Positions 1-7,764 of a DNA stretch of 64,000 bases are shown here, in pieces. Numbering within the stretch: the first letter of the stretch is position 1; each line of letters begins with the position of its first letter. Position numbers and translations under genes: made by a program. Below the pieces are notes generated by a model. That model ran no database searches and was not told the DNA's origin. It saw only the letters and a list, made by a program, of their open reading frames with translations. Source of the stretch: Peribacillus simplex NBRC 15720 = DSM 1321. GTDB lineage: Bacteria > Bacillota > Bacilli > Bacillales > DSM-1321. The stretch lies in the NCBI RefSeq assembly GCF_002243645.1, contig NZ_CP017704.1, positions 4,606,001 through 4,670,000 of the forward strand. The letters are read 5' to 3'.

Positions 1-1
1 A

Positions 2-262
2 GTAGAAGGTGTTGGCTGGGCAATTTTAGTCTGGGTTCCGCGTGCGCGGCGGCTAGAAATACTTCAATCGGAATTGCATATGGTTTTGACCCAGTGGGAT
101 ACGATCCCAATCCTTGTTCTTGATGTATGGGAACATGCTTATTACCTGCAATATAAAAATAATCGGGCAGCATATGTGGACAAATGGTGGGACATTGTAA
201 ACTGGCCAAAAACAGCCGTAAGGTTCACCGAAGCGAAAAAGCTTATTTGGAAAAAGCAATAA
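2..262 (+). CDS. Superoxide dismutase (Fe/Mn type), C-terminal part
   Basis: Frame is open from base 2 to the TAA at 260-262; the 5' end lies outside the window. The 86 visible residues include the iron/manganese superoxide dismutase signature [13 protein letters not shown], whose Asp and His are metal ligands, followed by the usual [11 protein letters not shown] tail. The stretch [12 protein letters not shown] resembles the SodF branch of Bacillus more than SodA (recollection, not a search). The enzyme dismutates superoxide to peroxide in the cytoplasm, which fits the peroxiredoxin genes downstream. A hairpin terminator follows at 337-373. Confidence 0.85.
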   Translation, partial: VEGVGWAILVWVPRARRLEILQSELHMVLTQWDTIPILVLDVWEHAYYLQYKNNRAAYVDKWWDIVNWPKTAVRFTEAKKLIWKKQ

Positions 263-336
263 CTAAAATATAGGAAAGTCTTTGGAGAACCAATTACAAA
301 TATACGAGTCGTGAAGGTTAGTTTCAGTTTGTAGAC

Positions 337-373
337 AAGGGTTTCGGAATGGTTTCATTCCGAAACCCTTTTT
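337..373 (+). terminator. Rho-independent terminator, 5' module of repeat element copy 1
   Basis: Perfect 15-bp inverted repeat (337-351 with 356-370, loop GTTT) followed by T residues. It would end the superoxide dismutase transcript. Nearly the same hairpin is found after patA at 48260-48297, and both stand in front of the same longer repeat. Confidence 0.85.
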
Positions 374-748
374 AAATCAATGGCGCCCTTCATTTTACGA
401 CGATGGTACCATTTGATCTAAACTAATCATCTCGCTGAAAAAAGCATCTTTATCACCTTAATACTTGTATTTTAAAACAAATAACTGAAGGTAAAAGTTG
501 TTTTATCTAAAAGTTAAACAAAGTTGATTGGAATGGGTGTGCGAGGCTTCTGCGGGAAAAGCCCGTCCAAGGGAGACCTCACAGGCGCAAAGGCGCAGAG
601 GGCGGACCGCCCGCGGAAAGCGAGTGCCCTACGCTCCAATCAAACGTTGGAGTTTTTACAGACCCTCAAAAAAACTGAAGACAAACTTGATTTTCATCGA
701 ATTTGTCTTTAGTCTGACACGAGTCATGAAGTTTCGTTTTTTTTTTTT
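337..748. repeat. Composite structured repeat, copy 1 (full length)
   Basis: Three modules can be seen. A terminator hairpin lies at 337-373. A GC-rich fold spans about 523-645, closed by GTTGATTGGA pairing with TCCAATCAAAC and containing nested GC-rich pairings; it stands out from the AT-rich surroundings. A 3' module at about 664-748 contains a hairpin (GACAAACTTGA with TCGAATTTGTC) and ends in a T run at 737-748. Related copies are at 33886-34094 and 48260-48740. I recall similar GC-rich units scattered through Bacillus genomes but know no function. Short open frames here are not convincing genes. Confidence 0.75.
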
Positions 749-871
749 GCCTGAAATTTTGTATCAAGAATTTTTTAGGGAAAATCTGGGAAAGATATGA
801 AGAGGGAGCAGCAAATTTTATTTGAAAGCGACTTATGATTCTCATTTGGATATTATAATTAGATTGAAAAG

Positions 872-887
872 GAGATGATATCATCTC
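872..887. other. 16-bp perfect palindrome in the ahpC upstream region
   Basis: GAGATGATATCATCTC reads the same on both strands. It lies in the roughly 300-bp AT-rich gap between the repeat element and the ahpC promoter. It could be a repressor operator or a small hairpin. A purine-rich AAAAGGAG precedes it, but the following ATG is too close to be a normal start. Apart from this, 749-1049 shows nothing I can identify. Confidence 0.35.
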
Positions 888-1049
888 ACGAAATAATGAG
901 CATGTGTCTTATTTAAATCCTTGAAATAACATTGGAAATGTGTTAAATATGCTACTTTTAAGTACTATGGGTTTTTAAAAATAATTAATTTATATCAATA
1001 TAAAAACTGTGACCAATTTGTGAACTTAAAAATTATTAAGGTATATTTA

Positions 1050-1080
1050 TTGACTAGTTTCTATTTAATAATTATTATAA
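1050..1080 (+). promoter_or_regulatory. ahpC promoter with PerR box
   Basis: A SigA promoter reads TTGACT (1050-1055), 17 bp, TATTAT (1073-1078). The 15-mer at 1066-1080 matches the PerR consensus TTATAATNATTATAA at 13 of 14 defined positions and covers the -10. This suggests peroxide-inducible repression of ahpC, as in B. subtilis. Confidence 0.75.
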
Positions 1081-1121
1081 ACAGGAGCAGATAAAAAAAT
1101 TAGCTATTGGAGGAATTTATT

Positions 1122-1685
1122 ATGTCATTGATCAATAAACAAGTTGAAGATTTTAAAGTACAAGCTTACCATGCAGGAGAATTCAAAGAAGTTACACTTG
1201 AAGATGTTAAAGGAAAATGGGCAGTATTCTTTTTCTACCCAGCTGACTTCTCTTTCGTATGTCCAACTGAATTAGCTGATCTTCAAGATAACTATGAAAC
1301 ATTCAAGGAAATTGGTTGTGAAGTTTACTCAGTTTCAACAGATACTCATTTCAGCCACAAAGGGTGGGCTGATGCTACTGATACAATCGGTAAAATCCAA
1401 TATCCAATGTTAGCTGACCCAGCAAACGTTTTATCCCGTCAATTCGGTGTATTGATTGAAGAAGATGGATTGGCTCTACGTGGAACTTTCATCGTAAATC
1501 CAGAAGGACAAATTAAAGCATACGAAATTAATGACCTAGGAATTGGCCGTAATGCTGAAGAACTTGTAAGAAAAGTTCAAGCTGCACAATTCGTAGCGGA
1601 ACATGGAGATAAAGTTTGCCCTGCAAAATGGACTCCAGGTGAAGCTACTCTTGAACCAAGCCTAGACCTTGTAGGTAAACTTTAA
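1122..1685 (+). CDS. ahpC: Alkyl hydroperoxide reductase subunit C (2-Cys peroxiredoxin)
   Basis: The enzyme reduces hydrogen peroxide and organic peroxides in the cytoplasm. The start at 1122 follows TTGGAGGA and gives 187 aa, the normal length; an in-frame ATG at 1107 lies before that ribosome site and is rejected. The peroxidatic cysteine is C47 in FSFVCPTE and the resolving cysteine is C166 in KVCPAKW. A PerR-type box covers the promoter. The next gene encodes its probable reductase, separated by a terminator, so ahpC alone should be the more abundant transcript. Confidence 0.97.
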   Translation: MSLINKQVEDFKVQAYHAGEFKEVTLEDVKGKWAVFFFYPADFSFVCPTELADLQDNYETFKEIGCEVYSVSTDTHFSHKGWADATDTIGKIQYPMLADPANVLSRQFGVLIEEDGLALRGTFIVNPEGQIKAYEINDLGIGRNAEELVRKVQAAQFVAEHGDKVCPAKWTPGEATLEPSLDLVGKL

Positions 1686-1777
1686 TTTTAATGGGATGGT
1701 CCATTTAAACAGGTAATGGACATACCCAGCATTGATTACGATTACTGGGACAATTCGTCCTACAAGATCTTATGACA

Positions 1778-1812
1778 AAAGGCACTTACCTAAAATAAGT
1801 GCCTTTTGTTTT
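1778..1812 (+). terminator. Terminator between ahpC and the AhpF-like gene
   Basis: AAAGGCACTTA (1778-1788) pairs with TAAGTGCCTTT (1796-1806), followed by GTTTTTC. Partial read-through would give much more ahpC than reductase mRNA. Confidence 0.8.
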
Positions 1813-1862
1813 TCAAAATAATCAGTTTTGCACGTATTATCATTCAGCAAGGAGCACAAAAG

Positions 1863-3509
1863 ATGAAAAAAATATATGATTTATTAATTATTGGTGGCGG
1901 ACCTGCGGGCCTCTCAGCCGGCGTTTATGCAGGAAGAGCTAAGTTAAAAACAATAATTCTTGAAAAAGGGACTGGCGGCGGACAAGCTGCAACTACGTCG
2001 GAAATAGCCAATTATCCTGGTATCCGTCATATATCGGGCCCTAGGTTAGTTGAAGAAATGAAGCTTCAAAACGAAGATTTTGGCGTTGAATTCGCCAAAG
2101 CTGATGTAACGGGCGTGGATTTCTCCGGTGAGGTGAAAGTCGTTAAAACCCTTGGCGGGGACTACCATGCACGCGCGGTCATCATTGCAACGGGTGCTTC
2201 TCCAAGAACACTAGGATTTCCAGGTGAAGAGGAATTTACTGGCCGCGGTGTAGCTTATTGTTCAACATGTGATGGTGAATTCTTTGAAGGGTTGGAAGTT
2301 TTCGTTATCGGGGCAGGATATGCAGCCGCTGAAGAAGCAATATTCCTGACACGCTTTGCTACAAAAGTTACAATCATCGCCCGAGAATCAAACTTCTCGT
2401 GTGCCCCGTCCATTGTTGATAAAGTAATGGCAAATGATAAGATTGAAGTGAAATTCAATACGGAAATCCTTGGGGTATATGGAGACGGGATGATTCAAAG
2501 TGCACGTTTCATCAATAACGCGACTAAAGAAGAATTTGAATATCAGGCTAAGGAAGAAGACAATACGTTTGGAGTATTCGTTTTCATAGGTTACGAGCCG
2601 AAAACAGAGATTTTCAAGGGCCATATCGAAATGGATCATGCTGGTTACATTTTAACCGATGATGATATGAAGACTAATGTGAATGGTGTATATGCGGCGG
2701 GCGACCTAAGGCCAAAATCCTTACGCCAGATTATCACAGCTGTATCTGATGGAGCGATTGCAGCAACGGATGCCGGTAAATATATTGAAGAAGAAAAAGA
2801 TCGCCTAGGAATCAAAGATGAACCTGAAGTTGAAAAACCGGCGAAAAAAGAACAGGCCGCTGTCCCAGCAGGCAAGAGCGCTTTATTAAGTGATGCGTTA
2901 CGTGGCCAATTAAAAGGAATCTTCGGCAAGATGGAGAGCGACGTTACATTGGTGTCCATCGTCGATAAAAGTTTGCCAAAATCAGTCGAATTGCGAGACT
3001 TCTTGTTGGATGTTGCGGAATTAGGAGATAAGCTTCATCTTGAGTTATACAACAAGGGGGAAAATACGGAAATTGAAGAAAAAATCAATGCAGATAAGTT
3101 CCCTGTCGTTTCCCTCTTAAATGCAAATGGTGAATACAGTGGCGTCAAATACCACGGTGTACCAGGCGGCCATGAGTTGAATTCTTTCATTTTGGCTATC
3201 TATAACCTGGCCGGACCTGGTCAAGCATTGGATTCAGTCGTACTGAATTCAATTAAGGGAATCAGTAAAAAAGCGAACATTAAGGTTATGGTTTCATTGG
3301 CATGCCACTACTGTCCAGATGTTGTAGTAGGTGCACAGCGCATAGCGATTGAAAACCCTAACGTTGAAGCTGAAATGGTCGATATAAGCAATTTCCAGGA
3401 AATCAAGAAGAAATATAAAGTCATGAGCGTGCCGGCCATGATCATCAATGATGAAGAAGTGGTATTCGGAGCTAAGAAAATTGATGAAATCGCTGCATTA
3501 TTAGTATGA
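1863..3509 (+). CDS. AhpF-like flavoprotein disulfide reductase, thioredoxin-reductase domain first
   Basis: 548 aa from the ATG at 1863, preceded by AAGGAG; upstream in-frame starts lie in the terminator. Residues 1-310 are a thioredoxin-reductase fold with the FAD motif GGGPAG (11-16) and redox pair C133-S-T-C136. After a charged linker, residues about 340-548 resemble the two thioredoxin folds of the AhpF N-terminal domain, with a second pair C481-H-Y-C484. This order is the reverse of classical AhpF. It matches the family known as AhpF homolog (TIGR03143), usually found beside a lone ahpC. Inferred role: NAD(P)H-driven reduction of the neighbouring AhpC. Confidence 0.88.
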   Translation: MKKIYDLLIIGGGPAGLSAGVYAGRAKLKTIILEKGTGGGQAATTSEIANYPGIRHISGPRLVEEMKLQNEDFGVEFAKADVTGVDFSGEVKVVKTLGGDYHARAVIIATGASPRTLGFPGEEEFTGRGVAYCSTCDGEFFEGLEVFVIGAGYAAAEEAIFLTRFATKVTIIARESNFSCAPSIVDKVMANDKIEVKFNTEILGVYGDGMIQSARFINNATKEEFEYQAKEEDNTFGVFVFIGYEPKTEIFKGHIEMDHAGYILTDDDMKTNVNGVYAAGDLRPKSLRQIITAVSDGAIAATDAGKYIEEEKDRLGIKDEPEVEKPAKKEQAAVPAGKSALLSDALRGQLKGIFGKMESDVTLVSIVDKSLPKSVELRDFLLDVAELGDKLHLELYNKGENTEIEEKINADKFPVVSLLNANGEYSGVKYHGVPGGHELNSFILAIYNLAGPGQALDSVVLNSIKGISKKANIKVMVSLACHYCPDVVVGAQRIAIENPNVEAEMVDISNFQEIKKKYKVMSVPAMIINDEEVVFGAKKIDEIAALLV

Positions 3510-3518
3510 TAGAACACT

Positions 3519-3556
3519 AAATCGATAGGGGCATGTCCTCCTATCGATTTTTTTTA
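3519..3556 (+). terminator. Terminator after the AhpF-like gene
   Basis: AAATCGATAGG (3519-3529) pairs with CCTATCGATTT (3540-3550) and is followed by a T run. Confidence 0.88.
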
Positions 3557-3601
3557 TGCCCTTGAAAATCAGTAGATATCATGGAGGGTTACATTCTTTT
3601 A

Positions 3602-3630
3602 TTCATAACCCTTGTCCCTTTGCATAAACT
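3602..3630 (+). promoter_or_regulatory. Possible SigE-type promoter of dacB
   Basis: TTCATAA (3602-3608), 14 bp, CATAAACT (3623-3630) loosely fits mother-cell SigE promoters, which drive the dacB operon in B. subtilis. The match is by eye and weak. Confidence 0.35.
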
Positions 3631-3665
3631 TGTACAAAAACAAGTAAAGAGACGAGGGGGCACTC

Positions 3666-4826
3666 ATGCGTTTTCCATATAAAGGGTTATCAAGTTTGTG
3701 TATCGTCATTCTCCTGTTGTCTTTTATGGCACCTGTACAAAGCGTCAAAGCAAATGTATCCGTAAGTGCCCATAGTGCAATTTTAATGGATGAGGATAGC
3801 GGAAGGGTCATTTATGAAGTGAATGCCCATGAAAAGAATCGCATAGCAAGCATTACGAAAATAATGACGGCTATCTTGGCTATTGAATCGGGACAAATGG
3901 ATGAAACAGTGAAGGTAAGCAGCAATGCCTTCGGGACGGAGGGTTCTTCCCTTTATTTAAAAGAAGGAGAAAGAATTAAGCTCGAAGATTTGGTTTATGG
4001 CTTGATGCTTCGTTCAGGTAATGATGCAGCAGTCGCAATCAGCGAAAAGGTTGGCGGAAGCCTGGATGGATTCGTCTGGATGATGAATCAAAAGGCGGAA
4101 GAAATCGGGATGAAAAATACCCATTTTTCAAATCCACATGGTTTGGATAATACGAAGAACCATTATTCAACCGCATATGATATGGCCATACTCACTCGTT
4201 ATGCCATGCAAAATGAAACGTATGCAAAGATTTCCGGCACAAAGGAACACAGGGCACCTAATTCCACAGAACAATGGGATTATGTATGGAAAAACAAAAA
4301 TCGCCTGCTTACACAATTATATGAGTATTGCACAGGGGGGAAAACAGGGTATACCAAACTAGCAAAACGGACCTTGGTCACGACGGCAACAAAAAACGAG
4401 CATGACCTGATTGCTGTGACATTGAATGGTCCGGATGATTGGAATGATCATATACAAATGTACGAATTAGCCTTTAAGGATTATAAGCCGACAGAAATTT
4501 TACCTGAAGGCATGGTGAAAAATATGGAAAATAAAATGTATAAAGGACATGTTTACATTAAAAATGATTTTTCGTACCCACTAACAAAAGAAGAGAGAAA
4601 ATTGGTCAATGTGAAAATGAAATTGTTGAAGCCCCAGAAGGCTTGGAAAGATAAAAGGAAGATCCCGGAAGTGGTCGGAAGAGCATCCATCTATCTCGAT
4701 GGTAAGAAAATAGGTACGCGTTCGATTTTTTATGGGGAATCAAAAGAAAGCTTCAAGCAACAATCATTCCAATCTTCATGGGCTGAGGTATTTGAAGCGG
4801 TATTGGGAATCGGACGCAATGGTTAA
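3666..4826 (+). CDS. dacB: Sporulation D-alanyl-D-alanine carboxypeptidase (PBP5*)
   Basis: 386 aa with an N-terminal signal peptide (hydrophobic 10-25). Serine DD-peptidase motifs are complete: S62-I-T-K65 with the nucleophile, S117-G-N and K226-T-G. The C-terminal third matches the DacB accessory domain. The enzyme trims pentapeptides and so sets cross-linking of the spore cortex, acting outside the mother-cell side membrane. The downstream spmA and spmB, overlapping or adjacent, identify this as the sporulation enzyme rather than DacA or DacF. The start follows a GAGGGGG site. Confidence 0.95.
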   Translation: MRFPYKGLSSLCIVILLLSFMAPVQSVKANVSVSAHSAILMDEDSGRVIYEVNAHEKNRIASITKIMTAILAIESGQMDETVKVSSNAFGTEGSSLYLKEGERIKLEDLVYGLMLRSGNDAAVAISEKVGGSLDGFVWMMNQKAEEIGMKNTHFSNPHGLDNTKNHYSTAYDMAILTRYAMQNETYAKISGTKEHRAPNSTEQWDYVWKNKNRLLTQLYEYCTGGKTGYTKLAKRTLVTTATKNEHDLIAVTLNGPDDWNDHIQMYELAFKDYKPTEILPEGMVKNMENKMYKGHVYIKNDFSYPLTKEERKLVNVKMKLLKPQKAWKDKRKIPEVVGRASIYLDGKKIGTRSIFYGESKESFKQQSFQSSWAEVFEAVLGIGRNG

Positions 4827-5412
4827 TTACATTTGGGTCGGGATGTTTGTGATCGGTATTGTCTTTGGCATGATTAATGGGACGATGGATCAGGTGAATG
4901 AAGCTTTATTTGTCAGCGCAAAGGAAGCGGTCACCCTTTGCCTGGGACTGATGAGCATACTTGTCTTTTGGTTGGGTTTGATGAAAATAGCGGAGGAATC
5001 GGGGCTGTTAGATAAACTATCCAACTTGTTCAAGCCGTTCATGAGATGGCTATTCCCTGAAGTGCCTGCTAATCATCCCGCTATGGGGTATATACTTTCC
5101 AATATGATGGCAAACACATTCGGATTGGGGAATGCAGCTACGCCTCTTGGTATAAAAGCCATGGAACAACTAAAGAAACTAAATGGAGGAAAAACAACGG
5201 TCAGCCGCTCGATGGTCACTTTTTTAGCAATCAATACATCTAGCGTAACGTTGATTCCAACTACTGTCATTGCGATTCGGATGAATTACGATTCCCACTC
5301 CCCGACGGACATCGTTTTTCCGACCATTATAGCAACGGCCATTTCTGCCGTTGGAGGAATCGCGATAGATCGATATTTTTATTACAGGAGAAAGAGGAGC
5401 GGGAGGGAATAG
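4819..5412 (+). CDS. spmA: Spore maturation protein A
   Basis: 197 aa from the ATG at 4819, overlapping the end of dacB by 8 bp, the usual arrangement. A longer reading from 4732 would overlap dacB heavily and is not needed. It is a nucleoside-recognition (Gate) type integral membrane protein with several hydrophobic segments and the conserved stretch NAATPLGIKAMEQLKKLNGG. With SpmB it contributes to spore core dehydration; the molecular mechanism is not established. Confidence 0.95.
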   Translation: MVNYIWVGMFVIGIVFGMINGTMDQVNEALFVSAKEAVTLCLGLMSILVFWLGLMKIAEESGLLDKLSNLFKPFMRWLFPEVPANHPAMGYILSNMMANTFGLGNAATPLGIKAMEQLKKLNGGKTTVSRSMVTFLAINTSSVTLIPTTVIAIRMNYDSHSPTDIVFPTIIATAISAVGGIAIDRYFYYRRKRSGRE

Positions 5413-5413
5413 G

Positions 5414-5953
5414 ATGTTGCACTGGATGACCACCATTTCAATTTGGATGATACCGATTTTGATCCTCTGTATATTACTGTATGGCACATTGAAAAGAGTT
5501 CCCACCTATGAGACCTTCGTTGAGGGGGGGAAAGAAGGAATCAGCATGTCTTTTTCCCTCATCCCTTTCCTGGTAGGGATGCTTGTGGCGATTTCAGTAT
5601 TTAGGGCATCAGGGGCCTTGGATTTCATTGTACAATCACTGAACCCCTTGCTTTCCCTTCTTCATTTTCCGTCTGAGGTTTTACCCCTTGCGATTATTAG
5701 ACCAATATCCGGAACAGCCGCTTTAGGAATAACCAGCGACCTGATATCTGTTTATGGACCGGATTCCTTTATTGGGCGCTTGGCTGCCACGATTCAGGGA
5801 AGTACAGATACCACCTTCTATGTATTGACCGTTTATTTTGGAGCAGTCGGGATCAAAAAAATGGGAGATGCCCTTAAGGTCGGTCTTTTGGCGGACTTGA
5901 TCGGAATCATAGCTGCCGTGGTCGTCGTCACACTGGTTTTCGGTATGAATTAA
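5414..5953 (+). CDS. spmB: Spore maturation protein B
   Basis: 179 aa membrane protein starting one base after the spmA stop, with ribosome site GGGAGG. Conserved Gate-domain features such as GSTDTTFYVLTVYFGAVG are present. It is the partner of SpmA in spore core dehydration and heat resistance. It ends the dacB-spmA-spmB operon, followed at once by a terminator. Confidence 0.95.
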   Translation: MLHWMTTISIWMIPILILCILLYGTLKRVPTYETFVEGGKEGISMSFSLIPFLVGMLVAISVFRASGALDFIVQSLNPLLSLLHFPSEVLPLAIIRPISGTAALGITSDLISVYGPDSFIGRLAATIQGSTDTTFYVLTVYFGAVGIKKMGDALKVGLLADLIGIIAAVVVVTLVFGMN

Positions 5954-5960
5954 AGGTAGG

Positions 5961-5990
5961 GAAATGGGCGATTCCATTTCTTTTTTTTTT
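5961..5990 (+). terminator. Terminator of dacB-spmA-spmB
   Basis: GAAATGG (5961-5967) pairs with CCATTTC (5974-5980), followed by ten T residues. Confidence 0.85.
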
Positions 5991-6266
5991 GTCTTTTTTC
6001 TTAAACAACGCTATGTTACGCTCTCCATTTTTAAGCGGATTCAAACTTTCATCTAAAAGAAACATTTTTTTGTATGGAAAAATAAGCTATGTTACACTCA
6101 TTATGGAAACCAACCCATTTAACCGTCCCATTATTGGTGTAATAATAAAAGAAAAGCTCTTAATCGCGAAAAACCTTTTGTTTTTGCTTCTCAATATGTA
6201 ATAATTGTATGATTGTGTATGTATAGACAATAACAAACGAATGATTATACTATGGGGTGAAGATAG
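5991..6266 (+). promoter_or_regulatory. rluB upstream region with candidate promoters
   Basis: Two SigA-like pairs are visible: TTGTAT (6070-6075), 17 bp, TACACT (6093-6098); and TAGACA (6224-6229), 16 bp, TATACT (6246-6251). The second would start the mRNA at about 6258, inside the ribosome site, so the first fits better. GCTATGTTAC occurs twice (about 6009 and 6087). No gene is supported here. Confidence 0.35.
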
Positions 6267-7007
6267 ATGGAACGATTACAAAAGGTTATAGCACATGCTG
6301 GACTGGCTTCCCGCCGTAAAGCAGAAGAGTTGATTTTAGAAGGTAAGGTAAAAGTGAACGGCAAAGTAGTGAAGGAATTAGGTGTGAAAGTTGGGCCTAA
6401 TGATAAAGTTGAGGTTAATGAAGTCCCGCTTGAAAAAGAAGCCCCGGTTTATTTCCTATTTTATAAACCGCGTGGCGTCATTTCAGCAGTTTCTGATGAT
6501 AAGAATAGAAAAGTCGTAACGGACTATTTCCCTTACATTAATGAACGGATTTATCCAGTTGGCCGCTTGGATTACGATACTTCGGGCTTGTTGATTTTAA
6601 CCAATGACGGGGAATTTGCAAACACGTTAATGCATCCGAAGCATGAAGTGGATAAAGTGTATGTGGCAAAAGTGAAAGGGATGCCTTTGCGTGAAAGCTT
6701 GAAAAAGTTGGATAAAGGTATCAAGTTGGAGGATGGCAAGACCGCACCAGCCAAGACAAGGGTATTGTCTACCGACAAGAAAAAGGAAACGGCGATAGTT
6801 GAAATCACAATACATGAAGGCAGGAACAGGCAAGTCCGCCGGATGTTCGAAGCAATTGGCCATCCCGTCATTAAATTGAAGAGGGAACAATATGGTTTCT
6901 TGACCTTGGACGGTTTAACAGCAGGAGATTCCCGGGAGCTGACTCCACATGAAGTTAAATTAATGCGGACTTTAGCAACGACCGAACCTAAACAGCGGAG
7001 AATGTAA
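6267..7007 (+). CDS. rluB: 23S rRNA pseudouridine synthase B family
   Basis: 246 aa. Residues 1-60 form an S4 RNA-binding domain (MERLQKVIAHAGLASRRKAE). The catalytic domain carries the RluB/RsuA motif VGRLDYDTSGLLILTNDGEF with the catalytic Asp in GRLD, and the later EGRNRQVRRM segment. It isomerises a uridine in 23S rRNA; the exact position is inferred from the family. It precedes resA, as in B. subtilis (ypuL). Ribosome site GGGGTGAAG. Confidence 0.94.
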   Translation: MERLQKVIAHAGLASRRKAEELILEGKVKVNGKVVKELGVKVGPNDKVEVNEVPLEKEAPVYFLFYKPRGVISAVSDDKNRKVVTDYFPYINERIYPVGRLDYDTSGLLILTNDGEFANTLMHPKHEVDKVYVAKVKGMPLRESLKKLDKGIKLEDGKTAPAKTRVLSTDKKKETAIVEITIHEGRNRQVRRMFEAIGHPVIKLKREQYGFLTLDGLTAGDSRELTPHEVKLMRTLATTEPKQRRM

Positions 7008-7039
7008 GAAAGAATTTTTCCTGTATTAATAGGTTGAAA

Positions 7040-7077
7040 CCACTACCCCATTCTTCCCCTGGAAGAATAGGTGGTGG
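7040..7077. other. Strong hairpin between rluB and resA, no T run
   Basis: ATTCTTCC (7050-7057) pairs with GGAAGAAT (7061-7068) across a 3-nt loop. The lower stem 7040-7047 pairs with 7070-7077 (one wobble). Only A-rich sequence follows, so it is not a typical intrinsic terminator; it could be an RNA processing or stability element. Confidence 0.5.
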
Positions 7078-7168
7078 AAAACAACCTGTAAATACCTTTT
7101 CCTTCATGAATCGGGAAAGAATGTCACAAAACCTTCAGAAATGTAAATAAAAAGGACATGGCGTTAAA

Positions 7169-7177
7169 TGGTATAAT
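7169..7177 (+). promoter_or_regulatory. Extended -10 promoter of resA
   Basis: TGGTATAAT (TG at 7169-7170, TATAAT at 7172-7177) lies 39 bp before the resA start. No good -35 is visible, which suits an activator-dependent promoter; in B. subtilis ResD drives resA. Confidence 0.55.
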
Positions 7178-7215
7178 GGTATGGTTAAATTTAGTGTGGC
7201 CTTAGGAGGATTTCT

Positions 7216-7746
7216 ATGGATAAAAAGAAGCGACGCCTAATTAGTAGAACCATCATTCTCCTGCTTTTAGGTGCAGCTTTAGTGTTTGCCCTTTATACGA
7301 ACTTCACTAAAGATAAGAATGAAAGTCTGAGAAAAGGATCCGATGCACCCAATTTCGTTTTGACTGATATGGAAGGCAAAGAGCATAAACTTTCCGATTA
7401 CAAGGGAAAAGGCGTCTTCCTGAATTTTTGGGGTACATATTGCAAGCCGTGTGAATATGAAATGCCTTATATGGAAAATCAATATAAAAACTTTAAAGAT
7501 CAGGGCGTTGAAATATTGGCGGTTAATGTCGGGGAATCTGACTATGCTGTCAATAATTTCATTACAAAGCATGATCTAACCTTTCCTGTCATGATCGATA
7601 AAGGTAGGGAAGTGGAAAATGCTTATCGCGTGGATATATTGCCTGTCACCTTTTTGGTTGATAAAGAGGGGAAAGTGATAGATACCATCACCGGAGCTTT
7701 GACAGAAGAGAGCATCCAAAAGCATATGGAGAGAATTAAACCATAA
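7216..7746 (+). CDS. resA: Thiol-disulfide oxidoreductase ResA (cytochrome c maturation)
   Basis: 176 aa with one N-terminal membrane anchor (residues about 11-28) and an extracytoplasmic thioredoxin fold. The active site is C76-K-P-C79 in FWGTYCKPCE. It reduces the disulfide in apocytochrome c so that haem can be attached by ResBC. First gene of the res cluster; ribosome site TTAGGAGGA. The first part of the domain (GSDAPNFVLTDMEGKEHKLS) is typical of the family. Confidence 0.96.
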   Translation: MDKKKRRLISRTIILLLLGAALVFALYTNFTKDKNESLRKGSDAPNFVLTDMEGKEHKLSDYKGKGVFLNFWGTYCKPCEYEMPYMENQYKNFKDQGVEILAVNVGESDYAVNNFITKHDLTFPVMIDKGREVENAYRVDILPVTFLVDKEGKVIDTITGALTEESIQKHMERIKP

Positions 7747-7764
7747 TATTGGGGAGTTTTTGAC

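Noticed and set aside
524..800. Open frames through the GC-rich repeat
   Set aside because: They lie inside inverted repeats, lack proper ribosome sites and do not resemble known proteins; the repeat structure explains the openness.
2255..3517. Antisense open frames under the AhpF-like gene
   Set aside because: Shadow frames of a clear coding gene with no ribosome sites.
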